Positions 8,910-17,336 of a stretch of 64,000 nt of DNA are shown in pieces. Origin of the DNA: Pseudomonas zanjanensis (GTDB lineage Bacteria; Pseudomonadota; Gammaproteobacteria; Pseudomonadales; Pseudomonadaceae); the NCBI RefSeq assembly GCF_014268745.2, contig NZ_JABWRB020000001.1, forward strand, positions 620,001 through 684,000. Direction: 5' to 3'. A program made the translations under genes and the position numbers. Within the stretch, counting starts at the first letter, position 1. Each line of letters begins with the position of its first letter. The notes under the pieces were generated by a model, which saw only the letters and a list, made by a program, of their open reading frames with translations, did no database searches and was not told the DNA's origin.

Positions 8910-10202
8910 ATGAGCGAGTTCTTCGAGCGCAATCTCCAGATCATCCAGCAGCGTTGGCCGGCCCTGGCCGGGCGCCTGTCAATGGAGGATGTTGCTGGCT
9001 TGCAAACCGATCTGGTGGAGGGGCTTGGGTCGACCCTGAGCGTCAACGGTATCCAACTGAGCAGTCGCCATGATCGCCTCGCCGAGGCCGACCTGCAAGC
9101 CGCCAGCGTGGCGCCGGACGCCTCCATTGTGCATGTCTATGGCACCGGGCTGGGCGATCTGCAGAGTCGTTTGCTGGAGCGGGCAGGGCTTGAACGGTTG
9201 TCGGTGCATATCCTCAACGGCGCGGTGTTCGCCCTGGTGCTGCAGGTGCTGGACCAATCGCCCTGGCTTTCCGACCCGAGGGTGGTGTTGCGCTATGCCG
9301 GCGATCTGGCGGAAATCCAACTGCCATTTTTTGCGCTCCCCGCCGAGTTGGTGCTGGCCGATGATTACAGCGCCAAGATTCGTGATCGGTTGATCAGCGA
9401 AATTCATCTGGACTTCACCAACCAGGCGTTTGACCCCCGGTCCCCTGAGATTGTCGAGCGCCTGCAATCGACGTTAAGTCTTGTGCAGGAAGATCGTGAC
9501 GTTTCCGAGCTGTTCGGTTCCTTGGACGGGCGTGAGGCGTTCGTCATTGCCACCGGTCCCAGTCTTGAGCGGCACTTCGAGAAATTGCGTCACCTGAGCA
9601 ACCAAACCGAGCGACCATTGTTGATTTGTGTCGATACGGCTTACCGACCGTTGATCGATCATGGCGTTGCCCCGGATATCGTGGTCAGCATCGACCAGCG
9701 TATTTCGGCACGTCATCTTCCGCCTGAAGACACCGACGGCATTGCCCTGGTCTATCTGCCGATGGCCGACCCCTTGGTGATCGGAGCGTGGCGGGGAGCG
9801 CGTTATGCCGGCTACTCCTCGAGCCCTGTCTACCGTCAGATGCGGGCGCAGCTGCGCCGCGCCGAACTCCATGTAGGCGGCAGCGTGATTCATCCGGCCG
9901 TCGACCTGGCGGTGAAAATGGGCGCTGTACAGGTCACGCTCTTCGGTGCCGATTTTGCCTTTCCCCATGACAAGACTCATGCAGGTTGGGGCGACGGTGA
10001 TTTGGGCCCGCAACTGGGCGCGTCCCGGCATTGGGTGCTCGATGGGTATGGCCGGCGAGTCAAGACCCAACTCAACTTCCGCAGCTACCTCTGTGAGCTG
10101 GAACGTTTTATTGCCGGGCACCCCCAGGTGCGGTTCCTCAACAGCAGTCGGGACGGGGCGATGATCGTCGGCACCGATTTCCATCCGGAGTATGCGCAAT
10201 GA
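8910..10202 (+). CDS. Maf/DUF115 motility-associated glycosyltransferase-like protein
   Basis: 430 residues with the DUF115 (6-hydroxymethylpterin pyrophosphokinase MptE-like) core of Maf proteins. The core begins near residue 205 with REAFVIATGPSLE, continues through LICVDTAYRPLIDHGVAPDIVVSID and ends with a GADFAF segment. Maf proteins are known or proposed to transfer nonulosonic acids such as pseudaminic acid to flagellin in Campylobacter, Helicobacter and Aeromonas. With a full pse set upstream and fliC downstream, transfer of pseudaminic acid to FliC is the likely role. It starts just after a terminator and has a weak GCGAGA ribosome site. The stop overlaps the next gene by ATGA. Confidence 0.87.
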   Translation: MSEFFERNLQIIQQRWPALAGRLSMEDVAGLQTDLVEGLGSTLSVNGIQLSSRHDRLAEADLQAASVAPDASIVHVYGTGLGDLQSRLLERAGLERLSVHILNGAVFALVLQVLDQSPWLSDPRVVLRYAGDLAEIQLPFFALPAELVLADDYSAKIRDRLISEIHLDFTNQAFDPRSPEIVERLQSTLSLVQEDRDVSELFGSLDGREAFVIATGPSLERHFEKLRHLSNQTERPLLICVDTAYRPLIDHGVAPDIVVSIDQRISARHLPPEDTDGIALVYLPMADPLVIGAWRGARYAGYSSSPVYRQMRAQLRRAELHVGGSVIHPAVDLAVKMGAVQVTLFGADFAFPHDKTHAGWGDGDLGPQLGASRHWVLDGYGRRVKTQLNFRSYLCELERFIAGHPQVRFLNSSRDGAMIVGTDFHPEYAQ

Positions 10203-10468
10203 CTACGCTTGATGAGGCAATCAATGATGCCCGTGAATGCGCGCGCCTGTTTCGTCTCGGCAGGGACATTGAGGCGGGGTTGGCGATGGTCGCGCTGGTT
10301 GAATCGACTCAGCCCTTGGTTGAACGGATGCCAGGCGATGTCACCACATCATGGAATGGGCTGCTTGCCTTGATGTTCGATGACCAGCAGGCGCAGAACT
10401 GGATCTCCCTGGCCGATTACCTTGAGTACGAATGGGTCCAACTGTTGACCGCTGGTCAGGCTATCTAG
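10199..10468 (+). CDS. Small conserved-looking protein of unknown function, coupled to the Maf-like gene
   Basis: 89 residues, acidic, no signal peptide or membrane segment, predicted mostly helical. I do not recognise a family. The start overlaps the Maf-like stop (ATGA at 10199), so it is translationally coupled and was probably kept because it works with that protein, for instance as a partner or chaperone in flagellin modification. Codon use resembles its neighbours. It is the last gene before the fliC promoter region. Confidence 0.75.
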   Translation: MTTLDEAINDARECARLFRLGRDIEAGLAMVALVESTQPLVERMPGDVTTSWNGLLALMFDDQQAQNWISLADYLEYEWVQLLTAGQAI

Positions 10469-10580
10469 CTCTCTTGGGCTACGTTCATCACTGGGTATTG
10501 CCTTCAACGACGCCAGCGGCGTTTCCCTGACGCCATTTTTCTACCCTTGAATCGCAGCCAAGTCCTTGATTTACGAGGGG

Positions 10581-10596
10581 TGGCACCCTGATGGCA
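10581..10596 (+). promoter_or_regulatory. Sigma-54 (-24/-12) promoter upstream of fliC
   Basis: TGGCACCCTGATGGCA matches the consensus TGGCACG-N4-TTGCA at all but two positions, with GG and GC correctly spaced. It lies about 125 bases before the fliC start and upstream of the sigma-28 site. Use of this site is inferred from sequence only. Confidence 0.55.
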
Positions 10597-10615
10597 AAAT
10601 TTTTGAAAAATCTGC

Positions 10616-10642
10616 TAAAGCAAGTTCCGATTACGACGATAA
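10616..10642 (+). promoter_or_regulatory. Sigma-28 (FliA) promoter of fliC
   Basis: TAAAGCAA, exactly 11 bases, then GACGATAA: close to the FliA consensus TAAAGTTT-N11-GCCGATAA. It lies about 80 bases before the fliC ATG. FliA is encoded at 40362-41105 in this window. Confidence 0.85.
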
Positions 10643-10722
10643 CTATTACGAAGGTTCTCTAGGCCACACCCGGCGGTTGCCAGGGCCGGAAGCCGCAGTA
10701 CCCAACCAACGAGGAATTCGTC

Positions 10723-11574
10723 ATGGCTTTAACAGTAAACACCAACGTCACATCGTTGAACGTTCAGAAGAACCTGAACCGGGCTTCCGATGCTCTCTCC
10801 ACTTCGATGACCCGTCTGTCCTCCGGCCTGAAAATCAACAGCGCCAAAGATGACGCCGCCGGCCTGCAGATCGCTACCCGTATGACTTCGCAAATCCGCG
10901 GTCAGACTGTTGCAATCAAAAACGCCAACGACGGTATCTCCATCGCCCAGACCGCTGAAGGCGCTCTGCAGGAATCCACCAACATCCTGCAGCGTATGCG
11001 TGAACTGGCTGTCCAGGCTCGAAACGACTCCAACGGTACTGCTGACCGTGAGGCACTGAACAAAGAATTTGCTCAGATGTCGGACGAACTGACCCGTATC
11101 GCCGAGTCGACCAACCTGAACGGCAAGAACCTGATCGACGGTACCGCTGGCACCATGACCTTCCAGGTCGGCTCCAACACCGGCGCTACCAACCAGATCA
11201 CTTTGACCCTGGACAGTGGCTTCGACGCTGCAACCTTGAGCGTAGACTCTGCGGCCATCGCCATCACCGGTAGCGACAGCACCACTGCTGAAGCAAGTAC
11301 CTCTGCTGCAATCGACGCAATCGACGCAGCTCTGGCAACCATCAACTCCAGCCGTGCTGACCTCGGTGCTGCACAAAACCGTCTGACCAGCACCATCTCC
11401 AACCTGCAGAACGTGAACGAAAACGCCGCTGCTGCACTGGGTCGCGTACAAGACACCGACTTCGCTGCTGAAACTGCCCAGCTGACCAAGCAGCAGACTC
11501 TGCAACAAGCTTCCACTTCGGTTCTGGCCCAGGCCAACCAGTTGCCATCCGCTGTACTGAAGCTGCTTCAGTAA
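10723..11574 (+). CDS. fliC: Flagellin FliC
   Basis: Filament subunit, 283 residues, a short flagellin. The N-terminal D0/D1 region (residues 1 to ~140) begins ALTVNTNVTSLNVQKNL and contains the conserved RLSSGLKINSAKDDAAG helix. The variable centre is brief (~145-200), rich in Ser and Thr (acceptor residues for O-linked sugar), and the C-terminal D1/D0 helix ends in LPSAVLKLLQ. The ribosome site is GAGGAA 7 bases before the ATG. Upstream glycosylation genes suggest it is modified with pseudaminic acid. Expression is likely from FliA and possibly RpoN promoters. A terminator follows. Confidence 0.97.
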   Translation: MALTVNTNVTSLNVQKNLNRASDALSTSMTRLSSGLKINSAKDDAAGLQIATRMTSQIRGQTVAIKNANDGISIAQTAEGALQESTNILQRMRELAVQARNDSNGTADREALNKEFAQMSDELTRIAESTNLNGKNLIDGTAGTMTFQVGSNTGATNQITLTLDSGFDAATLSVDSAAIAITGSDSTTAEASTSAAIDAIDAALATINSSRADLGAAQNRLTSTISNLQNVNENAAAALGRVQDTDFAAETAQLTKQQTLQQASTSVLAQANQLPSAVLKLLQ

Positions 11575-11590
11575 TAGTCGGATGAGTTTT

Positions 11591-11626
11591 AGCGGGGGAG
11601 TGCGCTTGCGTACTCTCTCGCTTTTT
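11591..11626 (+). terminator. Terminator after fliC
   Basis: A stem of about 15 pairs including three G-U pairs, beginning AGCGGGGGAGT, with a short loop around CGCTTGCG, followed by TTTTT. It separates the highly expressed fliC from flaG. Confidence 0.75.
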
Positions 11627-11646
11627 CCGTTCAAGAGGTGATGGAC

Positions 11647-12012
11647 ATGGATATGAGCGTGAAGCTGAACTTGTCTTATCCGGCGGCGAAACCGGCGCCC
11701 AATGTGGCCGATAAGCCCGTGGAGAAGCCTCGGGCCGAGGTTGCTGTGGTAGCTCCGGTCAAAGAAGCCCCTAAAGATGCTGCTGCCGAGCAGGACAAAC
11801 TCAAGAAAGCCGTTCAGGAAATCGAGAAGTTCGTCCAGTCGGTCAAGCGCAACCTGGAGTTCTCTATCGATGAGCCTTCAGGCAAAGTAATAGTCAAAGT
11901 GATTGCCAGCAGTTCCGGCGAAGTGATTCGCCAGATTCCTAATGAGGAAGTCTTGCGGCTGGCGGACAGTTTGAATGATGCAAACAGCTTGTTGTTCAGC
12001 GCCGAAGCCTGA
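11647..12012 (+). CDS. flaG: FlaG family flagellar protein
   Basis: 121 residues. The N-terminal half is Pro/Ala/Lys rich and disordered; the C-terminal ~65 residues form the FlaG domain, with the helix EIEKFVQSVKRNLEFSID followed by SGKVIVKVI and a GEVIRQIPNEEVL segment. FlaG affects filament length in Pseudomonas and other polar flagellates, by an unclear mechanism. Starts at 11638 (GTG), 11641 and 11647 are in frame; AGAGG at 11634-11638 is 8 bases from 11647, which is chosen. It lies between fliC and fliD as in other pseudomonads. Confidence 0.88.
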   Translation: MDMSVKLNLSYPAAKPAPNVADKPVEKPRAEVAVVAPVKEAPKDAAAEQDKLKKAVQEIEKFVQSVKRNLEFSIDEPSGKVIVKVIASSSGEVIRQIPNEEVLRLADSLNDANSLLFSAEA

Positions 12013-12094
12013 CAACCGGCACGAATTCTGTTGTTATGTTCTTTTGGGCGTTGTAAAGGTCAAAAGGCCGGCGACACACTGAAGGGAGTCCCAC

Positions 12095-13531
12095 ATGGCA
12101 AGTCCAATTCTACCTGGCTTGGGTTTAGGCTCCGGCCTTGATACCAGTGCTATCGTCAAGGCACTGGTTGACTCTGACAAAGCGGCCAAGCAAGGTCAGA
12201 TCGACCGTGCCACCAAGACCAATACGGCCAACATTTCGGGGATTGGTACCCTGAAGTCGCTGTTGGCTACCTTCCAGTCCGCGCTGAAAAGCCTGGGGAG
12301 CACGACTACGCCACAATTTACTGGCGTCGCCGCTACTTCGGCCAATACCAGCGCGTTGACGGTGACGGCCGGCAATTCGGCGGTTAGCGGTATTTACACG
12401 GTAAATGTCACTCAACTGGCAACTTCGTCGAAAGTTGCGACGGCTGCTTTCGCAGGCGGTGCTTCCAGCGCCGTGGAGACGGGTACGCTGACTATCAGTC
12501 AGGGCGGCACGGACTACACCCTTGATATCCCTGCTGACTCTACGCTGCAGTCGGTTCGGGACGCTATCAATAGCAAATACTCTTCAAGTGGCTTGACCGC
12601 CAACATCGTGACCGACAGTTTCGGTTCGCGTCTTGTGGTGGGATCGACTAAGACCGGTGCGGGTAACGATATTTCCCTCAGTGGCATTGCCAGCCTCGCA
12701 GCTGATGGCTCCGTAGTCATGGCCTCACCACCCACCGCGACTTCTTCGGGTTCGCTGGGGTTTGCCAAGGACGCCATTTTTACTGTTGACGGCTTGGCAA
12801 TGACCAGTCCGACCAACAAGCTGGATAACGTGGTCTCGGGCTTGAGCATGACGTTGCTCGTTGAGGATACTGGCCCAACGATTGTCACTGTTGCCGCTAA
12901 CACCGATGGCCTGAAAGCTTCGATCCAGAAATTTGTCGATGCCTATAATGCTATCGCGAAGGCTGTGACTTCGTTGACCAAGCCATCGACAGACGCCGAA
13001 GGTAACTCGGTTCCGGCAGCATTGACCGGTGACTCACTGCCGCGCTCGCTTTTGGCGGCCATTCGTGCGCCTTTGTCTGAAACCGGTGCCGGCGATAAGC
13101 TGACCGTATTGTCTCAGTTGGGGATTACCACCAACCAGACAAATGGCACTCTGGATTTTGACAGCGCAAAATTCGCAACTGCCGTGAACGAAAAACAGTT
13201 GGGTGGAGAAATCCAAACCCTGTTCACTGGGGAGAACGGGCTCATCGAGCGCATGCAGAATGCACTCAATCCTTACACGGAGACCGGCAAGAAGGACTCC
13301 AATGGGAAGCCTGTCGATAACATCCTGACGGCTCGATCGAAAAACCTGGAAGTCCTCAAGGCGAAACTGAGTGAAGACCAGTTGGCTTTGGATCGCCGGA
13401 TCGAAACCCTTACCGCAGTGCTGACCAAAAAGTACAACGACATGGACACCCTGGTCGGCAGGCTGAAAGCCACCGCCAGCAACATCACCTCCATGTTCGA
13501 AGCGATGACGGCACAGCAGAAAAACAGCTGA
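12095..13531 (+). CDS. fliD: FliD, filament cap protein
   Basis: Forms the cap under which flagellin subunits fold and are inserted at the filament tip; exported by the flagellar type III system. The 478-residue protein begins with the FliD N-terminal region ILPGLGLGSGLDTSAIV, has a variable middle and ends with the coiled FliD C-terminal region from about residue 270 to the end (heptads around KKYNDMDTLVGRLKATASN). The ribosome site GAAGGGAG precedes the ATG. It is followed by a strong hairpin terminator, so fliS has its own promoter. Confidence 0.95.
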   Translation: MASPILPGLGLGSGLDTSAIVKALVDSDKAAKQGQIDRATKTNTANISGIGTLKSLLATFQSALKSLGSTTTPQFTGVAATSANTSALTVTAGNSAVSGIYTVNVTQLATSSKVATAAFAGGASSAVETGTLTISQGGTDYTLDIPADSTLQSVRDAINSKYSSSGLTANIVTDSFGSRLVVGSTKTGAGNDISLSGIASLAADGSVVMASPPTATSSGSLGFAKDAIFTVDGLAMTSPTNKLDNVVSGLSMTLLVEDTGPTIVTVAANTDGLKASIQKFVDAYNAIAKAVTSLTKPSTDAEGNSVPAALTGDSLPRSLLAAIRAPLSETGAGDKLTVLSQLGITTNQTNGTLDFDSAKFATAVNEKQLGGEIQTLFTGENGLIERMQNALNPYTETGKKDSNGKPVDNILTARSKNLEVLKAKLSEDQLALDRRIETLTAVLTKKYNDMDTLVGRLKATASNITSMFEAMTAQQKNS

Positions 13532-13545
13532 TTTTCGACCGATGC

Positions 13546-13583
13546 AAAAAGCCCGGCAACGTTTTGACAACGTTCCGGGCTTT
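13546..13583 (+). terminator. Terminator between fliD and fliS
   Basis: AAAAGCCCGGCAACGTT is paired with AACGTTCCGGGCTTT across the 5-base loop TTGAC, with one mismatch, and T-rich sequence follows. It ends the flaG-fliD transcript. Confidence 0.85.
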
Positions 13584-13597
13584 CGGCTTTTTCGACC

Positions 13598-13624
13598 TAA
13601 AGTTTTTTGACGCAGCGTCGATAC
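13598..13624 (+). promoter_or_regulatory. Sigma-28 (FliA) promoter of fliS
   Basis: TAAAGTTT is a perfect -35 match; after exactly 11 bases comes GTCGATAC, 6 of 8 matching GCCGATAA. It starts just after the fliD terminator and 40 bases before the fliS start. Confidence 0.75.
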
Positions 13625-13662
13625 GCTGTTTATACGAACCGAAGTTTTTGATGAGGTAGAAC

Positions 13663-14058
13663 ATGAATCCGATGTTAGCCCTTCGCCAATACCAGAAGAT
13701 TGGCGCCCAGGCGCAAACCTCCGAAGCAAGTCCCCATCGTCTGGTGCAGATGCTCATGGAAGGTGGATTGGACCGTATCGCCCAGGCCAAGGGCGCTATG
13801 GAACGCAAGGACATCGCCAACAAAGGCGTACTGATCAGCAAGGCCATCGGCATCGTCGGCGGCCTGCGTGAAGGCTTGGATCTGGAAAACCAGGCCGAGT
13901 CGGTAGCCGAGTTGGACGCTCTCTACACCTACATGATGAAACGCCTGGCCGAAGCCAACGCCAAGACCGATCCGAAGATCCTCGACGAAGTCGCCGATCT
14001 GCTCCGCACGGTCAAGGAAGGCTGGGACGGCATCGCGCCAGCTGGTCCGCAATTCTAA
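13663..14058 (+). CDS. fliS: FliS, flagellin export chaperone
   Basis: Cytoplasmic chaperone that binds the FliC C-terminus, preventing premature polymerisation and delivering it to FlhA. The 131-residue length is usual. The family opening ALRQYQKIGAQAQTSEASPH (residues 5-24) and the helical core EGGLDRIAQAKGAMERKDIANK are clear. It has a GAGGT ribosome site and a sigma-28 promoter directly upstream, matching late-stage need alongside fliC. fliT follows 11 bases later. Confidence 0.95.
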   Translation: MNPMLALRQYQKIGAQAQTSEASPHRLVQMLMEGGLDRIAQAKGAMERKDIANKGVLISKAIGIVGGLREGLDLENQAESVAELDALYTYMMKRLAEANAKTDPKILDEVADLLRTVKEGWDGIAPAGPQF

Positions 14059-14069
14059 GGAGTGCTCTC

Positions 14070-14366
14070 ATGAGTCTTGTCCTGCAGCGAATCGAACAAA
14101 CCCGTGACGCCTTGGTCGATGCCTTGGCCGAGCGTAACTGGGAGGCCATCGGTCAGTTGGACCTGGCGTGCCGTTCCTGCATGGAAGACGTCTTGGGTGA
14201 GCCTCAGGTGGACGAGGCGGCGTTGCGGATCAATCTTGAGGAATTGCTGGGGGTGTATCGGCAATTGCTGGAGGCGGCGACGGGAGAGCGTCAGGCGATC
14301 GTCGATGAGATGCAGCAGATCCATCAAGCACAGAACGCTGCAAAGGTTTACCATCTGTTCGGTTAA
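14070..14366 (+). CDS. fliT: FliT-like flagellar chaperone
   Basis: 98 residues, all helical, with an LxxLLxxY-type helix (residues 51-65) and a charged C-terminus. Size and position right after fliS match FliT, the export chaperone for FliD; the P. aeruginosa counterpart is PA1096 (fleP). Sequence similarity to enterobacterial FliT is low by eye, so the name rests mostly on context. The ribosome site AAGGAG is strong, 10 bases before the ATG. Confidence 0.8.
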   Translation: MSLVLQRIEQTRDALVDALAERNWEAIGQLDLACRSCMEDVLGEPQVDEAALRINLEELLGVYRQLLEAATGERQAIVDEMQQIHQAQNAAKVYHLFG

Positions 14367-14391
14367 TGCTCAGTTAATCCGAATCCGTTGC

Positions 14392-14405
14392 GCCATAAAT
14401 TTGAC
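14392..14405 (+). promoter_or_regulatory. Possible FleQ box in the fleQ leader
   Basis: GCCATAAATTTGAC matches the published FleQ consensus GTCaNTAAAtTGAC at about 10 of 13 specified positions. It lies ~130 bases before fleQ and could mediate autoregulation. A 14-base match in a 170-base AT-rich leader may be chance. Confidence 0.3.
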
Positions 14406-14536
14406 TGTGCACGGTTTTTTGACTTAACTAGTAACTGTTTACAGATTTAAGGCGTCTACAGGCATAACAAGTCTGCAAGCGTCTAGCTTGCCCCCTAATT
14501 TTTGGGCATTGGGTTGACTAGGGAAGTTGCTATTGC

Positions 14537-16012
14537 ATGTGGCGTGAAACCAAAATTCTCCTGATCGATGACGATAGCGTCCGCCGCCGCGACTTGGCGG
14601 TGATCCTAAATTTTCTTGGCGAAGAAAATTTACCCTGCGGAAGCCATGACTGGCAGCAGGCTGTCGGCTCATTGTCGTCCAGTCGTGAAGTCATTTGTGT
14701 CCTTATCGGGACCGTAAATGCTCCCGCAACGCTTTTGGGCTTGCTAAAGACACTCTCAACCTGGGATGAGTTCCTTCCGGTTTTGTTAATGGGCGAAAAT
14801 TCTTCCCTTGACTTGCCTGAGGACCAGCGTCGCCGGGTGCTTTCCACCCTCGAAATGCCGCCCAGCTACAGCAAGCTGCTCGATTCGCTGCATCGCGCGC
14901 AGGTTTATCGCGAGATGTACGATCAGGCCCGCGAGCGCGGCCGGCATCGCGAACCCAACCTGTTCCGCAGCCTCGTCGGCACCAGCCGGGCGATCCAGCA
15001 TGTGCGCCAGATGATGCAGCAGGTCGCCGACACCGACGCCAGCGTACTGATCCTGGGCGAGTCGGGCACCGGCAAGGAAGTGGTTGCGCGCAACTTGCAT
15101 TATCACTCCAAGCGCCGCGAAGCGCCGTTCGTGCCGGTCAACTGTGGCGCGATCCCGGCCGAGTTGCTGGAGAGCGAACTGTTTGGTCATGAGAAGGGCG
15201 CCTTCACCGGCGCAATCACCAGCCGCGCCGGGCGTTTCGAACTGGCCAACGGCGGCACGCTGTTTCTCGACGAAATCGGCGACATGCCGCTGCCGATGCA
15301 GGTCAAGCTGTTGCGCGTCCTGCAGGAACGCACCTTCGAGCGCGTGGGCAGTAACAAGACCCAGAGCGTCGATGTGCGCATCATCGCCGCCACGCACAAG
15401 AACCTTGAGAGCATGATCGAGGTCGGCAGTTTCCGCGAAGATCTCTATTACCGCCTCAACGTTTTCCCGATCGAGATGGCGCCACTGCGTGAGCGCGTCG
15501 AAGACATCCCGTTGCTGATGAACGAGCTGATCTCGCGCATGGAGCACGAAAAGCGCGGTTCGATCCGCTTCAACTCGGCGGCGATCATGTCCCTGTGCCG
15601 CCATGGCTGGCCGGGCAACGTCCGTGAGTTGGCCAACCTGGTGGAGCGCATGGCGATCATGCACCCGTACGGGGTGATCGGCGTGAACGAACTGCCGAAG
15701 AAATTCCGCTACGTCGACGACGAAGACGAGCAAATGGTCGACAGCCTGCGCAGCGACCTGGAGGAGCGGGTGGCGATCAACGGCCACACGCCGGACTTCA
15801 CCGCCAATGCCTTGTTGCCGCCCGAAGGCTTGGACCTCAAGGATTACCTGGGAGGCCTTGAACAAGGGCTGATCCAGCAGGCCTTGGACGATGCCAACGG
15901 CATCGTGGCCCGCGCGGCGGAACGCCTGCGCATCCGCCGTACCACCCTGGTGGAGAAGATGCGCAAGTACGGCATGAGCCGTCGCGAAGGAGATGAACAG
16001 GCGGATGATTGA
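14537..16012 (+). CDS. fleQ: FleQ, master flagellar regulator (sigma-54 activator, c-di-GMP responsive)
   Basis: 491 residues. A degenerate receiver domain (1-~125) lacks the normal phospho-acceptor, and an AAA+ core follows: Walker A GESGTGKE (174-181) and GAFTGA (221-226), which contacts sigma-54. A C-terminal Fis-type helix-turn-helix ends the protein. Features known for c-di-GMP binding in P. aeruginosa FleQ are present at the same places: LFRS at 142-145 and R185-N186 after Walker A. FleQ activates flagellar operons including fleSR and represses exopolysaccharide genes; FleN (39535-40365) restrains its ATPase. It is monocistronic, ending in a strong terminator. Confidence 0.97.
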   Translation: MWRETKILLIDDDSVRRRDLAVILNFLGEENLPCGSHDWQQAVGSLSSSREVICVLIGTVNAPATLLGLLKTLSTWDEFLPVLLMGENSSLDLPEDQRRRVLSTLEMPPSYSKLLDSLHRAQVYREMYDQARERGRHREPNLFRSLVGTSRAIQHVRQMMQQVADTDASVLILGESGTGKEVVARNLHYHSKRREAPFVPVNCGAIPAELLESELFGHEKGAFTGAITSRAGRFELANGGTLFLDEIGDMPLPMQVKLLRVLQERTFERVGSNKTQSVDVRIIAATHKNLESMIEVGSFREDLYYRLNVFPIEMAPLRERVEDIPLLMNELISRMEHEKRGSIRFNSAAIMSLCRHGWPGNVRELANLVERMAIMHPYGVIGVNELPKKFRYVDDEDEQMVDSLRSDLEERVAINGHTPDFTANALLPPEGLDLKDYLGGLEQGLIQQALDDANGIVARAAERLRIRRTTLVEKMRKYGMSRREGDEQADD

Positions 16013-16024
16013 CGCCTGTTTTCC

Positions 16025-16053
16025 AACCGCCTGATTTTCAGGCGGTTTTTTTT
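16025..16053 (+). terminator. Terminator after fleQ
   Basis: AACCGCCTGA is paired with TCAGGCGGTT across a TTT-type loop, followed by eight T. It lies 13 bases after the fleQ stop and directly abuts the fleS sigma-54 promoter. Confidence 0.92.
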
Positions 16054-16069
16054 CGGCACGGGTATTGCT
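16054..16069 (+). promoter_or_regulatory. Sigma-54 promoter of fleSR
   Basis: CGGCACGGGTATTGCT matches the -24/-12 consensus at every defined position but the first, with correct spacing. It is about 54 bases before the fleS start. FleQ/RpoN control of fleSR is established in P. aeruginosa. Confidence 0.85.
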
Positions 16070-16122
16070 ATAGCCCTCGCAACGTTCCGTTTAACTGACG
16101 GTCAGCCAAGCGAGAGAGCACG

Positions 16123-17331
16123 ATGACCCAAGCCGCCCAGATGTCGCCTGTCCCCGAGCCGGGACACCTGCCGTCCGCCGAACAGGCGAGCCGGCTTGGA
16201 CTTGAGCAGGCATTTTCGCTGTTCAACCAGATGTCCAGCCAACTGACCGATTCCTACAGCCTGCTCGAAGCCCGGGTCACCGAACTCAAGGGTGAGCTGG
16301 CCGTGGTCAGCGCCCAGCGCATGCAGGAGCTGGCGGAAAAGGAACGCCTGGCCAATCGGCTGCAGAATCTCCTCGACCTCTTGCCGGGTGGCGTCATTGT
16401 CATCGATGCTCACGGTTTCGTGCGCGAAGCCAACCCGGCGGCCTGCGAATTGCTCGGCCTGCCGTTGGAAGGCGAGCTGTGGCGGCACGTTATCGCCCGC
16501 TGCTTTGCGCCCCGGGAAGACGATGGCCATGAAGTGTCCCTCAAGGACGGTCGGCGCCTGTCCATCTCGACGCGCTCGCTGGATGCCGAGCCTGGACAGT
16601 TGGTACTGCTCAACGACTTGACTGAAACCCGTCACCTGCAAGACCAATTGGCGCGCCATGAGCGCCTGTCTTCCCTGGGGCGGATGGTGGCCTCGCTGGC
16701 CCACCAGATTCGTACCCCGCTTTCCGCCGCGCTGCTTTACGCCAGTCATCTGACCGAGCAGCAATTGCCAGTGGAAACCCAGCAACGCTTTGCTGGGCGC
16801 TTGAAAGAGCGCCTGCACGAGCTGGAACACCAAGTGCGCGACATGCTGGTGTTCGCCCGCGGCGAGCTGCCGTTGACTGACCGCGTCAGCCCCAAGGCCT
16901 TGCTGCAATCGCTGCAAGCCGCGGCATTGACCCATGTGCAGCAATTGCCGATCCGCTGGCAGTGCGACAGCCATGCCGGCGAAGTGTTGTGCAATCGCGA
17001 CACGCTGGTGGGTGCGGTGTTGAACCTGATCGAAAACGCGATCCAGGCCAGCGGTGGCGATGTCCGGCTGAAAGTGCACTTATACACACGAGGCAACACC
17101 CTGCGCCTGTCGATCAGCGACAACGGCAGCGGTATCGAGCCGGCGGTGCTGGCGCGCCTGGGCGAGCCATTCTTTACCACCAAGACCACCGGCACTGGCC
17201 TGGGCCTGACCGTGGTCAAGGCCGTGGCCCGTGCCCACCAGGGAGAATTGCAGCTGCGCTCGCGGCTGGGCCGTGGCACCTGCGCAACGGTGTGCTTGCC
17301 GCTGTTTTCCAACGCGCCGGGGGTGGAGTGA
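16123..17331 (+). CDS. fleS: FleS, flagellar sensor histidine kinase
   Basis: 402 residues, cytoplasmic, with no membrane segments. A short coiled helix (~40-75) leads to a PAS domain (~80-170, GGVIVIDAHGFVREANPAA), then a HisKA H-box with the phosphorylated histidine in SLAHQIRTPLSAA, and a HATPase domain with N, G1 (DNGSGIE) and G2 (GTGLGLTVVK) boxes. It phosphorylates FleR to activate mid-class basal-body and hook genes. The signal sensed is unknown. fleR starts 5 bases after its stop. Confidence 0.95.
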   Translation: MTQAAQMSPVPEPGHLPSAEQASRLGLEQAFSLFNQMSSQLTDSYSLLEARVTELKGELAVVSAQRMQELAEKERLANRLQNLLDLLPGGVIVIDAHGFVREANPAACELLGLPLEGELWRHVIARCFAPREDDGHEVSLKDGRRLSISTRSLDAEPGQLVLLNDLTETRHLQDQLARHERLSSLGRMVASLAHQIRTPLSAALLYASHLTEQQLPVETQQRFAGRLKERLHELEHQVRDMLVFARGELPLTDRVSPKALLQSLQAAALTHVQQLPIRWQCDSHAGEVLCNRDTLVGAVLNLIENAIQASGGDVRLKVHLYTRGNTLRLSISDNGSGIEPAVLARLGEPFFTTKTTGTGLGLTVVKAVARAHQGELQLRSRLGRGTCATVCLPLFSNAPGVE

Positions 17332-17336
17332 ACACA

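Noticed and set aside
10566..10853. Open frame starting in the fliC leader
   Set aside because: It runs across both promoters and into fliC in another frame.
12017..12032. CGGCACGAATTCTGTT before fliD as a sigma-54 promoter
   Set aside because: The -24 half is good, but the -12 GC is replaced by GT; kept out of the feature list though a fliD promoter is expected in this gap.
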